Shown: positions 7,715 to 16,364, numbered from the stretch's first letter. The stretch is 36,589 bases of DNA from an uncultured Chlorobiaceae bacterium (GCA_903851385.1 CAINOC010000115.1:1-36589), one strand, 5' to 3'. Notes: generated by a model from the sequence alone, not told the origin. Translations and numbers: made by a program.

Positions 7715-8203
7715 TTTTCAGTATTTCTGCGCATAAATAATCGCACGAAAAAAGATCACCTTAACCGGAAGAATCAGTTCTCAGTATTCTATTTGATTTC
7801 TATTTTAATTCCGATAATGTATTTTATCGATATTAAACGTGGTCATGAAAAAGACTACACCTGTGAAAATAAGGCTTTGAGATCCATTTAAGATTTTTCG
7901 CGCTGAGCGACATGCCTACGGTGAACTCCAGCGAGCAACAGACATGACGCTTTGAAGCCCTCCGCCACAATTGCATTATATCCTGAAGATAATTCACCTC
8001 TATCAAACGCGAGGCAAACCAAGCAAGAAAGGCTCTTGGGCACAGAGTGCCGTGCATGCGGTGAACGTTAGTGAACGGAATGCATGGGACTTTGGGCCCC
8101 GGCTACGAAGTAAAGAATATCCCGAGGCAGACCGGAACTTAATCAAGGCTAAGGCGGGGGTGCAAGCGCAACAGGCACTGGCCCTTTAACTTTAACAGAG
8201 ACC
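7715..8203. other. Intergenic stretch without a supportable gene
   Basis: Short overlapping frames occur on both strands, but none has a ribosome site or recognisable family. The part near 8050-8130 is GC-richer and contains inverted words (catgc...gcatg around 8054-8087). It may be debris of an older gene. Nothing can be named. Confidence 0.35.
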
Positions 8204-8437
8204 TTAGGCCTTGTGCGTTGTTGTACCAAGTTTACTTTTAAGTTCATTCGCACTCAACTTACCCCATCCCTGAGGCTTCAGTTTTTTGAGGGCGGTAATA
8301 TCAGCATCACTCAAACCTAATGCTTCAGAATGTAATACCGCAGCCGTATTTTTAACCAGAGCTTCACGAAAATGAGTGTCACTTATAGCGCGATAAATAA
8401 CCTGTTTGGCTTCGGCTGATAATGGTGTTGTTGGCAT
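8204..8437 (-). CDS. Os1348/NHLP-leader-like small protein
   Basis: 77 residues with a strong ribosome site (GGGAGG, 6 bases before the ATG at 8437). The core VIYRAISDTHFREALVKN, then a gap, then LGLSDADITALKKL follows the pattern of nitrile-hydratase-related leader peptides and Os1348-family small proteins: R-A-x-x-D-x-x-F-R-x-x-L, then G-L-(S/T)-x-x-(D/E)-x-x-x-L. Those families include precursors of ribosomally made modified peptides. The tail here (GWGKLSANELKSKLGTTTHKA) has no Cys and only a few Ser/Thr. There is no Gly-Gly cleavage site and no modifying enzyme or exporter next door. It may be an orphan precursor relic or a non-peptide-natural-product member. Confidence 0.6.
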   Translation of the reverse strand: MPTTPLSAEAKQVIYRAISDTHFREALVKNTAAVLHSEALGLSDADITALKKLKPQGWGKLSANELKSKLGTTTHKA

Positions 8438-8626
8438 ACAAACCTCCCGTTGTTATATTTTTTTCTTCAACGATCAATACGAACTCGGTTGGAACGAAAT
8501 TATTCATTGCACGGCACATACGGCTCCCCTCCTAAAGTACACAATGGGCTAAGATGTGGCAACACTGATTGACTACAATTCACTTTTTACATGAAAAGCA
8601 CCCCATTGCATGGCAATAAGCCTTGT

Positions 8627-8785
8627 TTACGAGTGCAACAGTGCCTGCATAATTTCGAGCAGCTCACTCTTGCTGATCGGTTTGTTATGAAGTTTTCGCA
8701 TCCTGCCTCATAGGCTTTATCTTTTTGTATTTGCTGAACGGACGGAATAAAGAACGTAAAAGCAATAATAAAATGGTAATCTGTT
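8627..8785 (-). pseudogene. C-terminal remnant of a response-regulator receiver domain, frameshifted
   Basis: The minus strand can be read as FIIAFTFFIP..., KAYEAGCENFIT, then after a one-base frame change near 8673 as KPISKSELLEIMQALLHS and a stop at 8627. The AGCxxFIxKPI-x-K-x-x-LL layout is the end of a receiver domain carrying the conserved Lys-Pro. It resembles the end of the hybrid kinase at 382-3012 (AGCDGFIKKPINKGKLLELI). The N-terminal part with the phospho-Asp is missing. It is a dead fragment, perhaps of another hybrid kinase. Confidence 0.65.
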
Positions 8786-8834
8786 GTACAGAGTTGAATG
8801 ATTGCAAATGCAGGTAACTATGAGGAGTTTAGCC

Positions 8835-9143
8835 ATGTCCGGCAGGATATTATCACCGCTTCATCCCGGAACCGTTCTGTTTGAGGAGTACATTGTACCG
8901 ATGAACATTACCGAAAAAAGAATTGCAGAAGATATCCGGATTCCTGTATGGTGCATCAACGATATTATAGCTGGAAAACGAAGCATCACTGCTGAAACAG
9001 CTTTGAGGCTCGGGAGATATTTCGGGACTCCAGCAAACTTCTGGTTTGGCCTGCAGATGAATTACGACCTTCAAATTGCGCTCAACAGTGAAGGACCAAA
9101 TATCGAACGGGATATCAAGGCGTATGATGAATCAAGGCTGTAA
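8835..9143 (+). CDS. higA: HigA-family (XRE) antitoxin, orphan
   Basis: 103 residues from ATG 8835, chosen because GAGGAG lies 7 bases upstream and the family starts at about this point; an in-frame ATG at 8802 lacks a site. LHPGTVLFEEY, the helix-turn-helix RIAEDIRIPVWCINDIIAGKRSIT and the TALRLGRYFGTPANFWFGLQ block are diagnostic of HigA/VapI-type antitoxins. These bind their own operator and neutralise a HigB ribonuclease. HigB is normally immediately upstream, but that space holds only the receiver remnant, and rmuC follows on the other strand. The antitoxin is therefore an orphan and may act only as a small repressor. Confidence 0.85.
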   Translation: MSGRILSPLHPGTVLFEEYIVPMNITEKRIAEDIRIPVWCINDIIAGKRSITAETALRLGRYFGTPANFWFGLQMNYDLQIALNSEGPNIERDIKAYDESRL

Positions 9144-9148
9144 GGTTT

Positions 9149-10450
9149 TCACTCGTTGTCATCATCATCAGGTTCCGCTTCGAGAGCAATGTCCGGCGTT
9201 ATCTGGCGGCTTACTTTGGCCCCGAGTCTGCGTATCTCTTCAACTTTGCCTACAAGGTTGCCACGTCCCTCTTTGATACGTTTCAGGGCAAGATCAAATG
9301 AGTCAGACAGGCCTGAAAGCTTTTTTCGTGCATCCATCATAGACTCTAAGATCAGAAATACCTGATCATAGATCTTTCCAGCCTTTTCGGCAATGAGTTC
9401 AGCATTCCGGTTCTCATTTTCCCGCCGCCAGATCTGCGCAATGAGCTTCAGGGTGATCATCAGCGTGGTCGGGCCACACAGGACTACGTTTTTTCCGGCA
9501 AGATCGTATATCAGTTCCGGATCAGCCTCTATAACTCCCTGCCAGGCGGGTTCGATGGGAATGCACATGATAACAAAATCAAGGGTACTGTTGCCGCCAA
9601 TTCCGCTGTACTCTTTCGATTGCAGCTCGGCTATATGGCGCCGGACGGATTGCACATGCTCTTTCATGGCCTGCTGCCGCATGGTTTCATCATCGCTGCG
9701 ACAGAAGCGTTCGTAGGCGGTCAGTGAAACTTTTGAATCGACAATTACTGCCTTGTTACCCGGCAGCATCACCATAAAATCGGGGCGTTTCAGCAATCCA
9801 TCCTCATGCCGGAAACTCTCCTGAGCCAGATATTCTCGACCTTTTTCAAGCCCCGAAGCTTCAAAGATCCGTTCGATAATCATTTCACCCCAGTCTCCCT
9901 GCTTTTTCGAGTCGCCTTTGATAGCCCTTGCAAGAAGATTGGCCTCGTCACTTACCTTCCCGCTCAGCTCTTGCAATTGACGAACCTGCTCGACAAGACG
10001 TCCTGAAAGTTCAGTATCTATGGTGTGTACCTCATCAACCCTTTTGCGGAAGGTATCGATCTGCTCGCGAAGAGGCTGCAACAGTCCATCCATGCGCTCG
10101 CGGTTTTCTATTCCGATTGCCCTGCCCCGCTCTTCAAAAATCCTGTTTGAAAGGTTTTCAAACTCAATTTTAAGCCGGGATTCCGACTCCTGCATCAGGG
10201 CAATTTTTTCGGCTGCGCTTCGCTGCCCGTTCTCAAAATCAGATTCAAGGCGGGCATGGCGAATCTTTAAATTTTCGAGCTCCTGTGTTTTCGACTCAAG
10301 CCTGTTTGCGGTAAGTCGGGCATCCTCTTCAATGCCGCAAAGTCGCTGAAGTTCAACTTTTTCGGGAGCATCACGCACGATGCGGTAAGCCACAAAAGCA
10401 AGCAGGGCAAAAAGAATAAGCAGTATTGAAAAAGATAGGAGGTCATGCAT
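9149..10450 (-). CDS. rmuC: RmuC-family DNA recombination/inversion-limiting protein
   Basis: 433 residues, the usual length. There is an N-terminal membrane anchor (LLSFSILLILFALLAFVAYRIV, residues 4-25). A long coiled coil (about 35-190) follows, then the RmuC domain with KGDSKKQGDWGEMIIERIFE, DFMVMLPGNKAVIVDSKVSL (endonuclease-like fold with D and DSK) and LCGPTTLMITLKLIAQIWR. The C-terminus is very acidic (EAEPDDDDNE). RmuC limits inversions at short inverted repeats, probably by acting on DNA structures during replication. The gene converges on higA with 5 bases between stops and lies 41 bases downstream of the DUF2127-like gene on the same strand. Confidence 0.92.
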   Translation of the reverse strand: MHDLLSFSILLILFALLAFVAYRIVRDAPEKVELQRLCGIEEDARLTANRLESKTQELENLKIRHARLESDFENGQRSAAEKIALMQESESRLKIEFENLSNRIFEERGRAIGIENRERMDGLLQPLREQIDTFRKRVDEVHTIDTELSGRLVEQVRQLQELSGKVSDEANLLARAIKGDSKKQGDWGEMIIERIFEASGLEKGREYLAQESFRHEDGLLKRPDFMVMLPGNKAVIVDSKVSLTAYERFCRSDDETMRQQAMKEHVQSVRRHIAELQSKEYSGIGGNSTLDFVIMCIPIEPAWQGVIEADPELIYDLAGKNVVLCGPTTLMITLKLIAQIWRRENENRNAELIAEKAGKIYDQVFLILESMMDARKKLSGLSDSFDLALKRIKEGRGNLVGKVEEIRRLGAKVSRQITPDIALEAEPDDDDNE

Positions 10451-10491
10451 GAGGATTGGAATTTAGGGAGTACCGAAGCTCCAGTGGACAA

Positions 10492-10992
10492 TCACAACGT
10501 TCCGAGATGTTTTTTGAGCATTTTTGCCTTCTCGTTATGCTTAAGGACAAACGCCATATAGAGTACCACAATGAGGTTAATGACCACAAGCCCGATTTTA
10601 ATCCAGGTAAAGCCTTTTGCCAACTCGAAGAGTTCAAATGGAAGGTAAACGCAGCCGCTGATCAAAGCGAACCATTCTGCCCATCGCCTTGCAAACCATA
10701 ACCCATAAGCTTCAACAAACCTCATGAGCGCATAGAGCAGGGAAAAAATGAAAAGAAAGCGTATTCGATTATCGGTCAGATTTCCTGCTGCGTCAATAAC
10801 GATTTTAGAAATACCTTGTTCAGGATCGAGATGGAAATACTTGACCAGTTGCCCCATAGAGAGCTGAATACTCTGCCGGGTCATAAAAAAAATACCTGCT
10901 CCGGCAAAGAGCCCAAGTATGCCCTTGAATGTTTCAAAGAGTGCTACAATCTTAAGGACTCGCGTCATTTTCAGATTAAGAACCATAGGCAT
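10492..10992 (-). CDS. DUF2127-like integral membrane protein
   Basis: About 166 residues with roughly four hydrophobic helices. The N-terminal VALFETFKGILGLFAGAG and the later FIFSLLYALMRFVEAYGLWFARRWAEWFAL are typical of the DUF2127 family of small inner-membrane proteins of unknown function. The ATG at 10992 is preferred over a TTG one codon earlier; another ATG two codons later is possible and no strong ribosome site discriminates. It precedes rmuC on the same strand by 41 bases, so co-transcription is likely. Confidence 0.78.
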   Translation of the reverse strand: MPMVLNLKMTRVLKIVALFETFKGILGLFAGAGIFFMTRQSIQLSMGQLVKYFHLDPEQGISKIVIDAAGNLTDNRIRFLFIFSLLYALMRFVEAYGLWFARRWAEWFALISGCVYLPFELFELAKGFTWIKIGLVVINLIVVLYMAFVLKHNEKAKMLKKHLGTL

Positions 10993-11170
10993 CAAGTATG
11001 TTGAAGGTAGATCGAAAAATTCAGCTTTAATATATCACACATTCAGCAAGTGCGAAGCGGTTTGAACCCTATTCTTCATGGTAAATAATGTTAAGAATAA
11101 AATTGCAGAGGAAAACCTTGTAAAGCTTTTGTTTGAGAATTTCTTTTTCTTACCTTAACATTCCCTTAAC

Positions 11171-11244
11171 GGCGAAGTGGCCGAGTGGTTAGGCAGAGGT
11201 CTGCAAAACCTTGTACAGCGGTTCAAATCCGCTCTTCGCCTCCA
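11171..11244 (+). tRNA. tRNA-Cys (GCA)
   Basis: A full 74-nt cloverleaf can be drawn: acceptor GGCGAAG/CTTCGCC, D-arm with AGTGGTTA, anticodon stem GAGGT/ACCTT enclosing CTGCAAA with anticodon GCA (Cys), T-arm AGCGG-TTCAAAT-CCGCT, discriminator T and an encoded CCA at 11242-11244. It is immediately followed by a strong hairpin. Confidence 0.97.
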
Positions 11245-11283
11245 GAAACGAAAAAGCCTGCATACCGCAGGCTTTTTCGTTTC
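11245..11283. terminator. Bidirectional intrinsic terminator between tRNA-Cys and the sugar operon
   Basis: A perfect 17-bp inverted repeat (GAAACGAAAAAGCCTGC with GCAGGCTTTTTCGTTTC, loop ATACC). The inner GC-rich part is followed by TTTTT on either strand. It can end the tRNA transcript on the plus strand and the KdnA-like gene's operon on the minus strand (stop at 11298). Confidence 0.93.
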
Positions 11284-11297
11284 AAGTCAATCCCTTT

Positions 11298-12455
11298 CTA
11301 TCCTATTATTGCTGCACCTGAGATGATCGCTTTGACAAGTTTGTCAATTGTAGCATCGTCAATCAGCACAGGAATGTTGAGGCAGATACTGCTGCGCAGC
11401 ATGGTGCCAGTTTTCGGCCAGAGAGCTTCGAGATCAGCGGTGTTATAACGGTCGTACTCACCAAGAAGGTGACCCCAAACCCCGGCAAAATGCCAGTCAA
11501 GAGCTTCAGGCAGAATTTTGGTTCCAAAACCGTGTTCGGTGAGGTGTGCTTCGAACTGGAGCGCAGCTTCACGATTTTTGACCCTGAAAATCAGGGTATC
11601 GCCTTGCGAACCCTCTTCGTCACTGAATGGCCTCAGGATAATGTTATCAAGATGACGGATAGCGTCCTTGATTTTACGCTTGTTCTCTTTTGATGTAGAG
11701 AGTATTGTCTCAATTTTTGCCAGCTGAGCCAGACCGATTGCCGCGGTAACTTCACTGAGGCGCAAATTCAGGCCTTTGGAGCGTCTTGGATCTTTACCCC
11801 TCGGTAACCCAGGCAGGTGCATGTGACCGTGATCGGAGAACTCGGCTGCACGATCGTAGATATCTTTGTCGTTGGTGACAATGATTCCGCCCTCACCGGT
11901 ATGGAGAGTCTTGCCTGCATCAAACGAGAATGAGGCTACACTGCCGAATGTACCGAGCTTACGTCCCTTGTATGATGCCCCAAGCGCCTGAGCGGCATCC
12001 TCGATCAGTATGAGGCCGTGCTTTTTGCAAATTTCCGAGAGTTCGTCCATTTTCGGTGAAGCCCACATTGGAATTGCAACGACTGCTTTGGTTGCAGGCG
12101 TAATTGCCTTTTCAACTTCCAATGGATCGAGATGGTATGTTTCATCAAGTTCTACCGGAACCGGCACTGCTCCAAGAGCGCTGATAGCCTCTACCGGGGC
12201 AATAAAAGTCCATGCCGTTGTAATGACTTCGTCACCGGGGCCTATTCCTGCACCTGCAAGAGCACAATGAATGGCTGCAGTGCCTGAAGAAACAGCATGA
12301 GCGTACTTCACTCCTATCCATGCCGCAAATTTTTCCTCAAACTCTCTTGCCTTGTAGTTGCCTCCGCCATAACGGTAAAGATTGACCTTCTCCCTGCTGA
12401 AAAGTTCCTGTATTTCGGCCAATTCTTCACGACCGATGAGTTCTGCACCCGCCAT
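11298..12455 (-). CDS. DegT/DnrJ/EryC1-family sugar aminotransferase, KdnA-like
   Basis: 385 residues, a complete PLP-dependent fold-type I aminotransferase. Visible hallmarks are SSGTAAIHCAL (cofactor phosphate binding, about 56-66), IEDAAQALGA with Asp153 to the pyridine nitrogen, and FSFDAGKTLHTGEGG with Lys182 as the Schiff-base lysine. FSDHGHMH and GLNLRLSE match what I recall of KdnA, the 8-amino-3,8-dideoxy-octulosonate transaminase of Shewanella, and the neighbour is a KdnB-like dehydrogenase. KdnA puts an amino group on C8 of oxidised Kdo. The exact substrate here is inferred. It lies 16 bases after the dehydrogenase stop and is last in the operon before the shared terminator. Confidence 0.85.
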   Translation of the reverse strand: MAGAELIGREELAEIQELFSREKVNLYRYGGGNYKAREFEEKFAAWIGVKYAHAVSSGTAAIHCALAGAGIGPGDEVITTAWTFIAPVEAISALGAVPVPVELDETYHLDPLEVEKAITPATKAVVAIPMWASPKMDELSEICKKHGLILIEDAAQALGASYKGRKLGTFGSVASFSFDAGKTLHTGEGGIIVTNDKDIYDRAAEFSDHGHMHLPGLPRGKDPRRSKGLNLRLSEVTAAIGLAQLAKIETILSTSKENKRKIKDAIRHLDNIILRPFSDEEGSQGDTLIFRVKNREAALQFEAHLTEHGFGTKILPEALDWHFAGVWGHLLGEYDRYNTADLEALWPKTGTMLRSSICLNIPVLIDDATIDKLVKAIISGAAIIG

Positions 12456-12471
12456 AATATGTCCTGTTCTT

Positions 12472-13602
12472 TTAAGTTAATTGAAAAACAACGGCTCTTG
12501 CCGACTCTTCTGTAAATTCTACCGGATTGCCTGAAAATGATCCTTTCAGTGCTTCCGATGCATTGTGGGCAAATTCTGCCGCATTACCCTTGCCATACCC
12601 ATAAGGAACAAGCGAAGGTATCTTGAGCTGAAGATAGAGTTCATCCATCTCTTCAAGCAGTTCTGCAGTGGCCTCTTTCGGTGAGGGCGACGAACGCATG
12701 GGGTTAAGAAGTGCATACTTTTCATAACCATGTTCATGGTTGTAGCGCATAACCTCCTTGAGAAAAATCGCTCCGGCCAGACCGTGCGGTACGCGATGCT
12801 TCACACCAAGGTAGTAGGCAAACCCGTTTGTGGGGCCGTCTCCGGAGTTCATGAGAGCTACGGTACCGCACACGCTGCCAATGGCAAGATCGAGTCTTGA
12901 CTCTGCGCGGTCGAGCTGGTTCTGCTGCAAGGCATAGAAGGTGCGCTGAAAGCCCTCGATGGAAAAAATTCTGCTCAAGGCTGTATGCTTTACCGATCCG
13001 AAGCTGTCCACGCAGTGTACAAGACTGTCCATGGCTGATGCAATAACACTCTCAACTGGTGCTGTCATTGAGAGCTGGGGGTCGATAACCGCTTTTTTAG
13101 GGAAGTTCTTTTTACTGTTGATGCCAAGTTTTCGTCCTTCTGCCTCATCAATAAAGACTGCATTAAAGCTTACTTCAGCTCCGCTGCCAAGCAGTGAAGG
13201 AACGGTTACAAGCGGCAGAGGATCGTTGACCCCTGTTGGAAATCCTTTGAGTGAAAGGGCTGGAACGTTGTTTGTCATAAGCAGAGCTACCCCTTTACCA
13301 AGGTCAAGTGTACTGCCGCCGCCTATGGCAACAATGACATCAGGGGGATTGCTGCGAAAAAATTCTGCAACATTTTCAAGATGGGCATAGGTGGGCTCTC
13401 CGCCAAACTCGTTGCAATAGACGACGGAGTTGGCATTTTCAGAGGTAAGGGCCCTCAACACATCCTGAAAGTAGAGATTGCCTGCCAGGTTGGCATCGTA
13501 GATAATACCGGGCTTCTTGACTGCCAGTTGAGCTAAATGACCGTTCAGGTTCAGCGCTTCATTTACTCCGATAACCAGATCGGTGGATAAAAAGAAATTC
13601 AT
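12472..13602 (-). CDS. Iron-containing alcohol dehydrogenase family, KdnB-like ulosonate oxidase
   Basis: 376 residues. VAIGGGSTLDLGKGVALLMTN (about 91-111) is the NAD-binding loop. VPSLLGSGAEVSFNAVF and GRKLGINS follow, then Asp192 and His196 (MDSLVH) and VKHRVPHG with His269 and His273. In S. oneidensis KdnB an iron enzyme of this fold oxidises C8 of Kdo so that KdnA can aminate it; the adjacent gene here is KdnA-like. One oddity: where family members usually have a metal-ligand His in a (C/V)HA motif, this protein reads PTNGFAYYLG, with Asn259 at that position by my alignment. Metal use or activity may differ. The gene lies 20 bases after the CMP-sugar synthetase stop. Confidence 0.82.
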   Translation of the reverse strand: MNFFLSTDLVIGVNEALNLNGHLAQLAVKKPGIIYDANLAGNLYFQDVLRALTSENANSVVYCNEFGGEPTYAHLENVAEFFRSNPPDVIVAIGGGSTLDLGKGVALLMTNNVPALSLKGFPTGVNDPLPLVTVPSLLGSGAEVSFNAVFIDEAEGRKLGINSKKNFPKKAVIDPQLSMTAPVESVIASAMDSLVHCVDSFGSVKHTALSRIFSIEGFQRTFYALQQNQLDRAESRLDLAIGSVCGTVALMNSGDGPTNGFAYYLGVKHRVPHGLAGAIFLKEVMRYNHEHGYEKYALLNPMRSSPSPKEATAELLEEMDELYLQLKIPSLVPYGYGKGNAAEFAHNASEALKGSFSGNPVEFTEESARAVVFQLT

Positions 13603-13622
13603 AAAAATGTGATCTAAAGGTT

Positions 13623-14327
13623 TTATTGGTTCACATCCTGAGGGGCCAGGTTTTTTTTATTAAAGTAATACTCAATTAAATCTATTTCCTCGATAGTATC
13701 AATCTCCCATGTCTGCCAAAACTCCATTTCACAGGCTGAGAGCTTTTCGCCGATTCTGTTGCCAAAAACATGGAGTGTCTCCGGCTTGAATATATAGATT
13801 GAACCATTTTCAATGAACTGTGCCGGCCGGTCCTGGCGCATGCCGCGGTTACGGTAATCAAAGTTTAAGCTTTTCCATTCCCCCTCCTTTGATTCCCAAA
13901 TGGTAAGATCGTCTGCTTTGGTAACCGATATCAACGAATCGGCCTCTTCGCGTATAAAGATTTCTACAGCTCGGTCAATATCTCCGGGTTTGCGTAACGG
14001 GGATGTTGCCTGAAGAAATACAATAATGTCGAGTGGGATATGATAGTCCTGCTCAATAACTCCGGCGGCATGGAGAATTGCCGATTCGGAAGTGGCCTTA
14101 TCGCCCGAAAGTTCCGCTGGACGCACGATAACCTCCGCTCCATACTCTTTAGCTACGCTCGCTATAGCCTGGTCGTCGGTGGTGACAAAAACCCGCTCAA
14201 TGCTTGTCGAGGCCAAAGCCTGCAGAATAGTCCATGCAAGCAGCGGTCTACCTGCTACAGGGTAAATATTTTTGTTTTGGAGGCCTTTTGACCCTCCCCT
14301 TGCTGGAATGATTGCTACGGTATGCAT
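13623..14327 (-). CDS. CMP-sugar synthetase (NeuA-like acylneuraminate cytidylyltransferase family)
   Basis: 234 residues from ATG 14327. This start puts the CTP-binding motif [10 protein letters not shown] at residues 6-15; a longer frame to 14375 would overlap the upstream gene. [34 protein letters not shown] and the late [12 protein letters not shown] block are typical of NeuA/LegF/PseF-type enzymes that activate nonulosonic acids with CTP. It is not KdsB-like, although it sits beside the KdnA/KdnB-like pair. It may activate an unusual amino-ulosonic acid or a nonulosonate. The start is 19 bases after the upstream stop with a poor ribosome site, so coupling is plausible. Confidence 0.88.
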   Translation of the reverse strand: MHTVAIIPARGGSKGLQNKNIYPVAGRPLLAWTILQALASTSIERVFVTTDDQAIASVAKEYGAEVIVRPAELSGDKATSESAILHAAGVIEQDYHIPLDIIVFLQATSPLRKPGDIDRAVEIFIREEADSLISVTKADDLTIWESKEGEWKSLNFDYRNRGMRQDRPAQFIENGSIYIFKPETLHVFGNRIGEKLSACEMEFWQTWEIDTIEEIDLIEYYFNKKNLAPQDVNQ

Positions 14328-14346
14328 AAAAAAGTTACTTGTTAGT

Positions 14347-15303
14347 TCATCCGTCAATGACCTGGCGGCAGACATCGGCGATATTTTTTGCAGCGGATTT
14401 ATTCTGCAAGGGTGTAAGCGATTTTAACACTTCAGGCGGCAAGCCGCAATGCACAACTTTGTTGAGTGCTGATCCTACAAAAATGGTGGATAAAAACTGC
14501 GCTATGAGCATTCGGGAGTTCGCTATCATCTCTTCGGTCTTTCCTTCACTGAAAACAATACTCTCTGGCGCATATTGCTCGATCTCGCGTATAGCCCTTT
14601 CAGCATTTTCATTGGGATGCAACTTGAAAATAAGCTGACCGCCTTCAGCCATTTCCACGTACTTGCGGATATTTTTGGCCCTGTTTTCGTAAATAAACGT
14701 TTCGCGATTGTCGGATGTACAGACTAGAACGTAATCGTGATATGGGAAATCGTTCTGCAGGTACTGCTCGCAGTTGTCAAAGTTTGGAATGCTGGTAACC
14801 ACAATCTTGGCTGGATTTACTCCTTTGCGGATAAAAAGGTCACGATACCCTTCACTGGCAACGCAGAACTTTTCATAGGAATCGGATAACCCTGTTGTCG
14901 ATGTACCGGCAATCCACCGTGGAACCCACTGAAAGTTTCTTGCAAGATGGTAGAGTACCGTTTCAGGCTCTGTCATTCCTTCCTGAACCAGTACAATTTT
15001 CCTGCTTTTGATGTGTTTCGGAACAATAAGATCGGTGCAGGTTAATACAAGATCATAAGCGTGAAGATAACCGCCGATATCAAGCTTCAGATCGTGTGAA
15101 CGCAAGTATTCGAGCGTACGCAGGGATCGTTTGCTGCCCATAATGGTAAACTCAAGCAGGCCGATATCACTGGCTTTACCAAGAATACCATCGCTGAAAA
15201 ATGGTGAAAAATACTGGTCATAATCAGTCAGCCACCCTGCAATCTGATGCATCTGGGTGGTCTGATTCATAGAACCGCAAATAAATAAAATCTTTTTCTT
15301 CAT
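14347..15303 (-). CDS. GT-B-fold-like polysaccharide biosynthesis protein
   Basis: 318 residues, soluble. The start [21 protein letters not shown] looks like the N-terminal Rossmann half of GT-B enzymes or UDP-GlcNAc 2-epimerases. The later [16 protein letters not shown] and [27 protein letters not shown] match the C-terminal donor-site region of CDP-glycerol-transferase or capsule Kdo-transferase-like proteins (KLHP followed by an S-x-x-x-E/Q region). I cannot choose between transferase and epimerase. Its ATG overlaps the flippase-like stop by 4 bases (ATGA), showing tight coupling. Given its neighbours it probably acts on, or transfers, the CMP-activated sugar made by this operon. Confidence 0.65.
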   Translation of the reverse strand: MKKKILFICGSMNQTTQMHQIAGWLTDYDQYFSPFFSDGILGKASDIGLLEFTIMGSKRSLRTLEYLRSHDLKLDIGGYLHAYDLVLTCTDLIVPKHIKSRKIVLVQEGMTEPETVLYHLARNFQWVPRWIAGTSTTGLSDSYEKFCVASEGYRDLFIRKGVNPAKIVVTSIPNFDNCEQYLQNDFPYHDYVLVCTSDNRETFIYENRAKNIRKYVEMAEGGQLIFKLHPNENAERAIREIEQYAPESIVFSEGKTEEMIANSRMLIAQFLSTIFVGSALNKVVHCGLPPEVLKSLTPLQNKSAAKNIADVCRQVIDG

Positions 15304-16364
15304 GACTCTCCGTTAGAGGCTCCTTCGGCATCACGGAGATGCACTCCTGAAAAAAACATAACGCCATATCCTGCTGCATACCAGAGCACCTCTTTAAAGC
15401 GCCTTAACAGCACAAACGCACCTCCGAGGGCAAGAAAATCATGAATGCCAAGTGCCTGAAAAAAAGCAAGGTAACCGAGATCCTGTACTCCAAGACCTGA
15501 AGGAATGAAAAAGAATAATGCCCTGAGTATGGTAATGGCTGAATCAATTGCCAGTACCTGAAGAAAAGAGATATGGACACCCAGAAGTGTGAGAATAATA
15601 TAACTCTCAATGGCAAGCGTAAACCAGGCAAGGAGATAGTAAATCATGACCATAAAGAGCCTGAAGGTAAAAGGCCCGTTATAACTCTTGAGTTCTTGAT
15701 CGGTATCCTGGAAGCCGGATTCCTTTGCAATCAGCCACGCTTTTATTCTTTTGAACGGAATACGCATTAACATGCCGTGCAGATTATGCGCAGCTTTTCC
15801 GTTGAGCAAAAGCGTGAGCAGAAAAAGAAAAAACAAGAAAATCAGCGTACCGGTTGTCAGCATAATATAGCCAAGTCCCTCAAAACCAAGCATCTGAACT
15901 GAAGCCTTTTGCAGAAGTGAAAACCCTGCCAGTGCGGCAATAAAAGTATAGAGCCCCTGAGCTACGCCCAGCATAAGTTTGCGGATGGCTACGCTTGCAA
16001 CAGCTGCCGGAAGTGGAATTTTCAGAAAACGATAGCAGAGAAATGGGCGAAGAGGCTCACCGACAGCAACTCCCGCAGGCAAGGTCATGGAAACTGTTTC
16101 TGATATGACCTGTATTTTAAGAAGCTTGAAAAACGGTATGGCAGGTGTGCTCTCTGGAAAAAGTTTGATCCAGGTGAATGTTTCTATAAGGTGCAGAGCC
16201 AGATAAGGAAGAAGAATAAGGAGTGATGAAATACCGATCTTCGAAATCCTTCCAATCGCTCCCTGAAGGTCAACCTGGCTGAAAAGATAGACAATAAGTA
16301 GAATACCGAGGCATAGCCCGGCATAGCCAGTCCATGAAGAACCGGATTTTTTAGTCATCTGCAT
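15300..16364 (-). CDS. Flippase-like integral membrane protein (YbhN/UPF0104, LPG-synthase-TM type)
   Basis: 354 residues with about eight hydrophobic helices spread over the whole length. LPAGVAVGEPLRPFLCYRFL, AVASVAIRKLMLG and FFIPSGLGVQDLGYLAFFQALG are the signatures of the lysylphosphatidylglycerol-synthase transmembrane-region/YbhN family. Members are often found beside glycosyltransferase genes, where a lipid-linked-sugar handling role is proposed. It is the first gene of the minus-strand envelope-sugar operon and overlaps the next gene by 4 bases. No strong ribosome site is seen; an in-frame ATG two codons in is an alternative start. Confidence 0.82.
   Translation of the reverse strand: MQMTKKSGSSWTGYAGLCLGILLIVYLFSQVDLQGAIGRISKIGISSLLILLPYLALHLIETFTWIKLFPESTPAIPFFKLLKIQVISETVSMTLPAGVAVGEPLRPFLCYRFLKIPLPAAVASVAIRKLMLGVAQGLYTFIAALAGFSLLQKASVQMLGFEGLGYIMLTTGTLIFLFFLFLLTLLLNGKAAHNLHGMLMRIPFKRIKAWLIAKESGFQDTDQELKSYNGPFTFRLFMVMIYYLLAWFTLAIESYIILTLLGVHISFLQVLAIDSAITILRALFFFIPSGLGVQDLGYLAFFQALGIHDFLALGGAFVLLRRFKEVLWYAAGYGVMFFSGVHLRDAEGASNGES

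Noticed and set aside
7971-8189. 72-codon plus-strand frame in the gap before the Os1348-like gene
   Set aside because: No ribosome site or recognisable family, and overlapping minus-strand frames look equally good; left as undescribed intergenic DNA.
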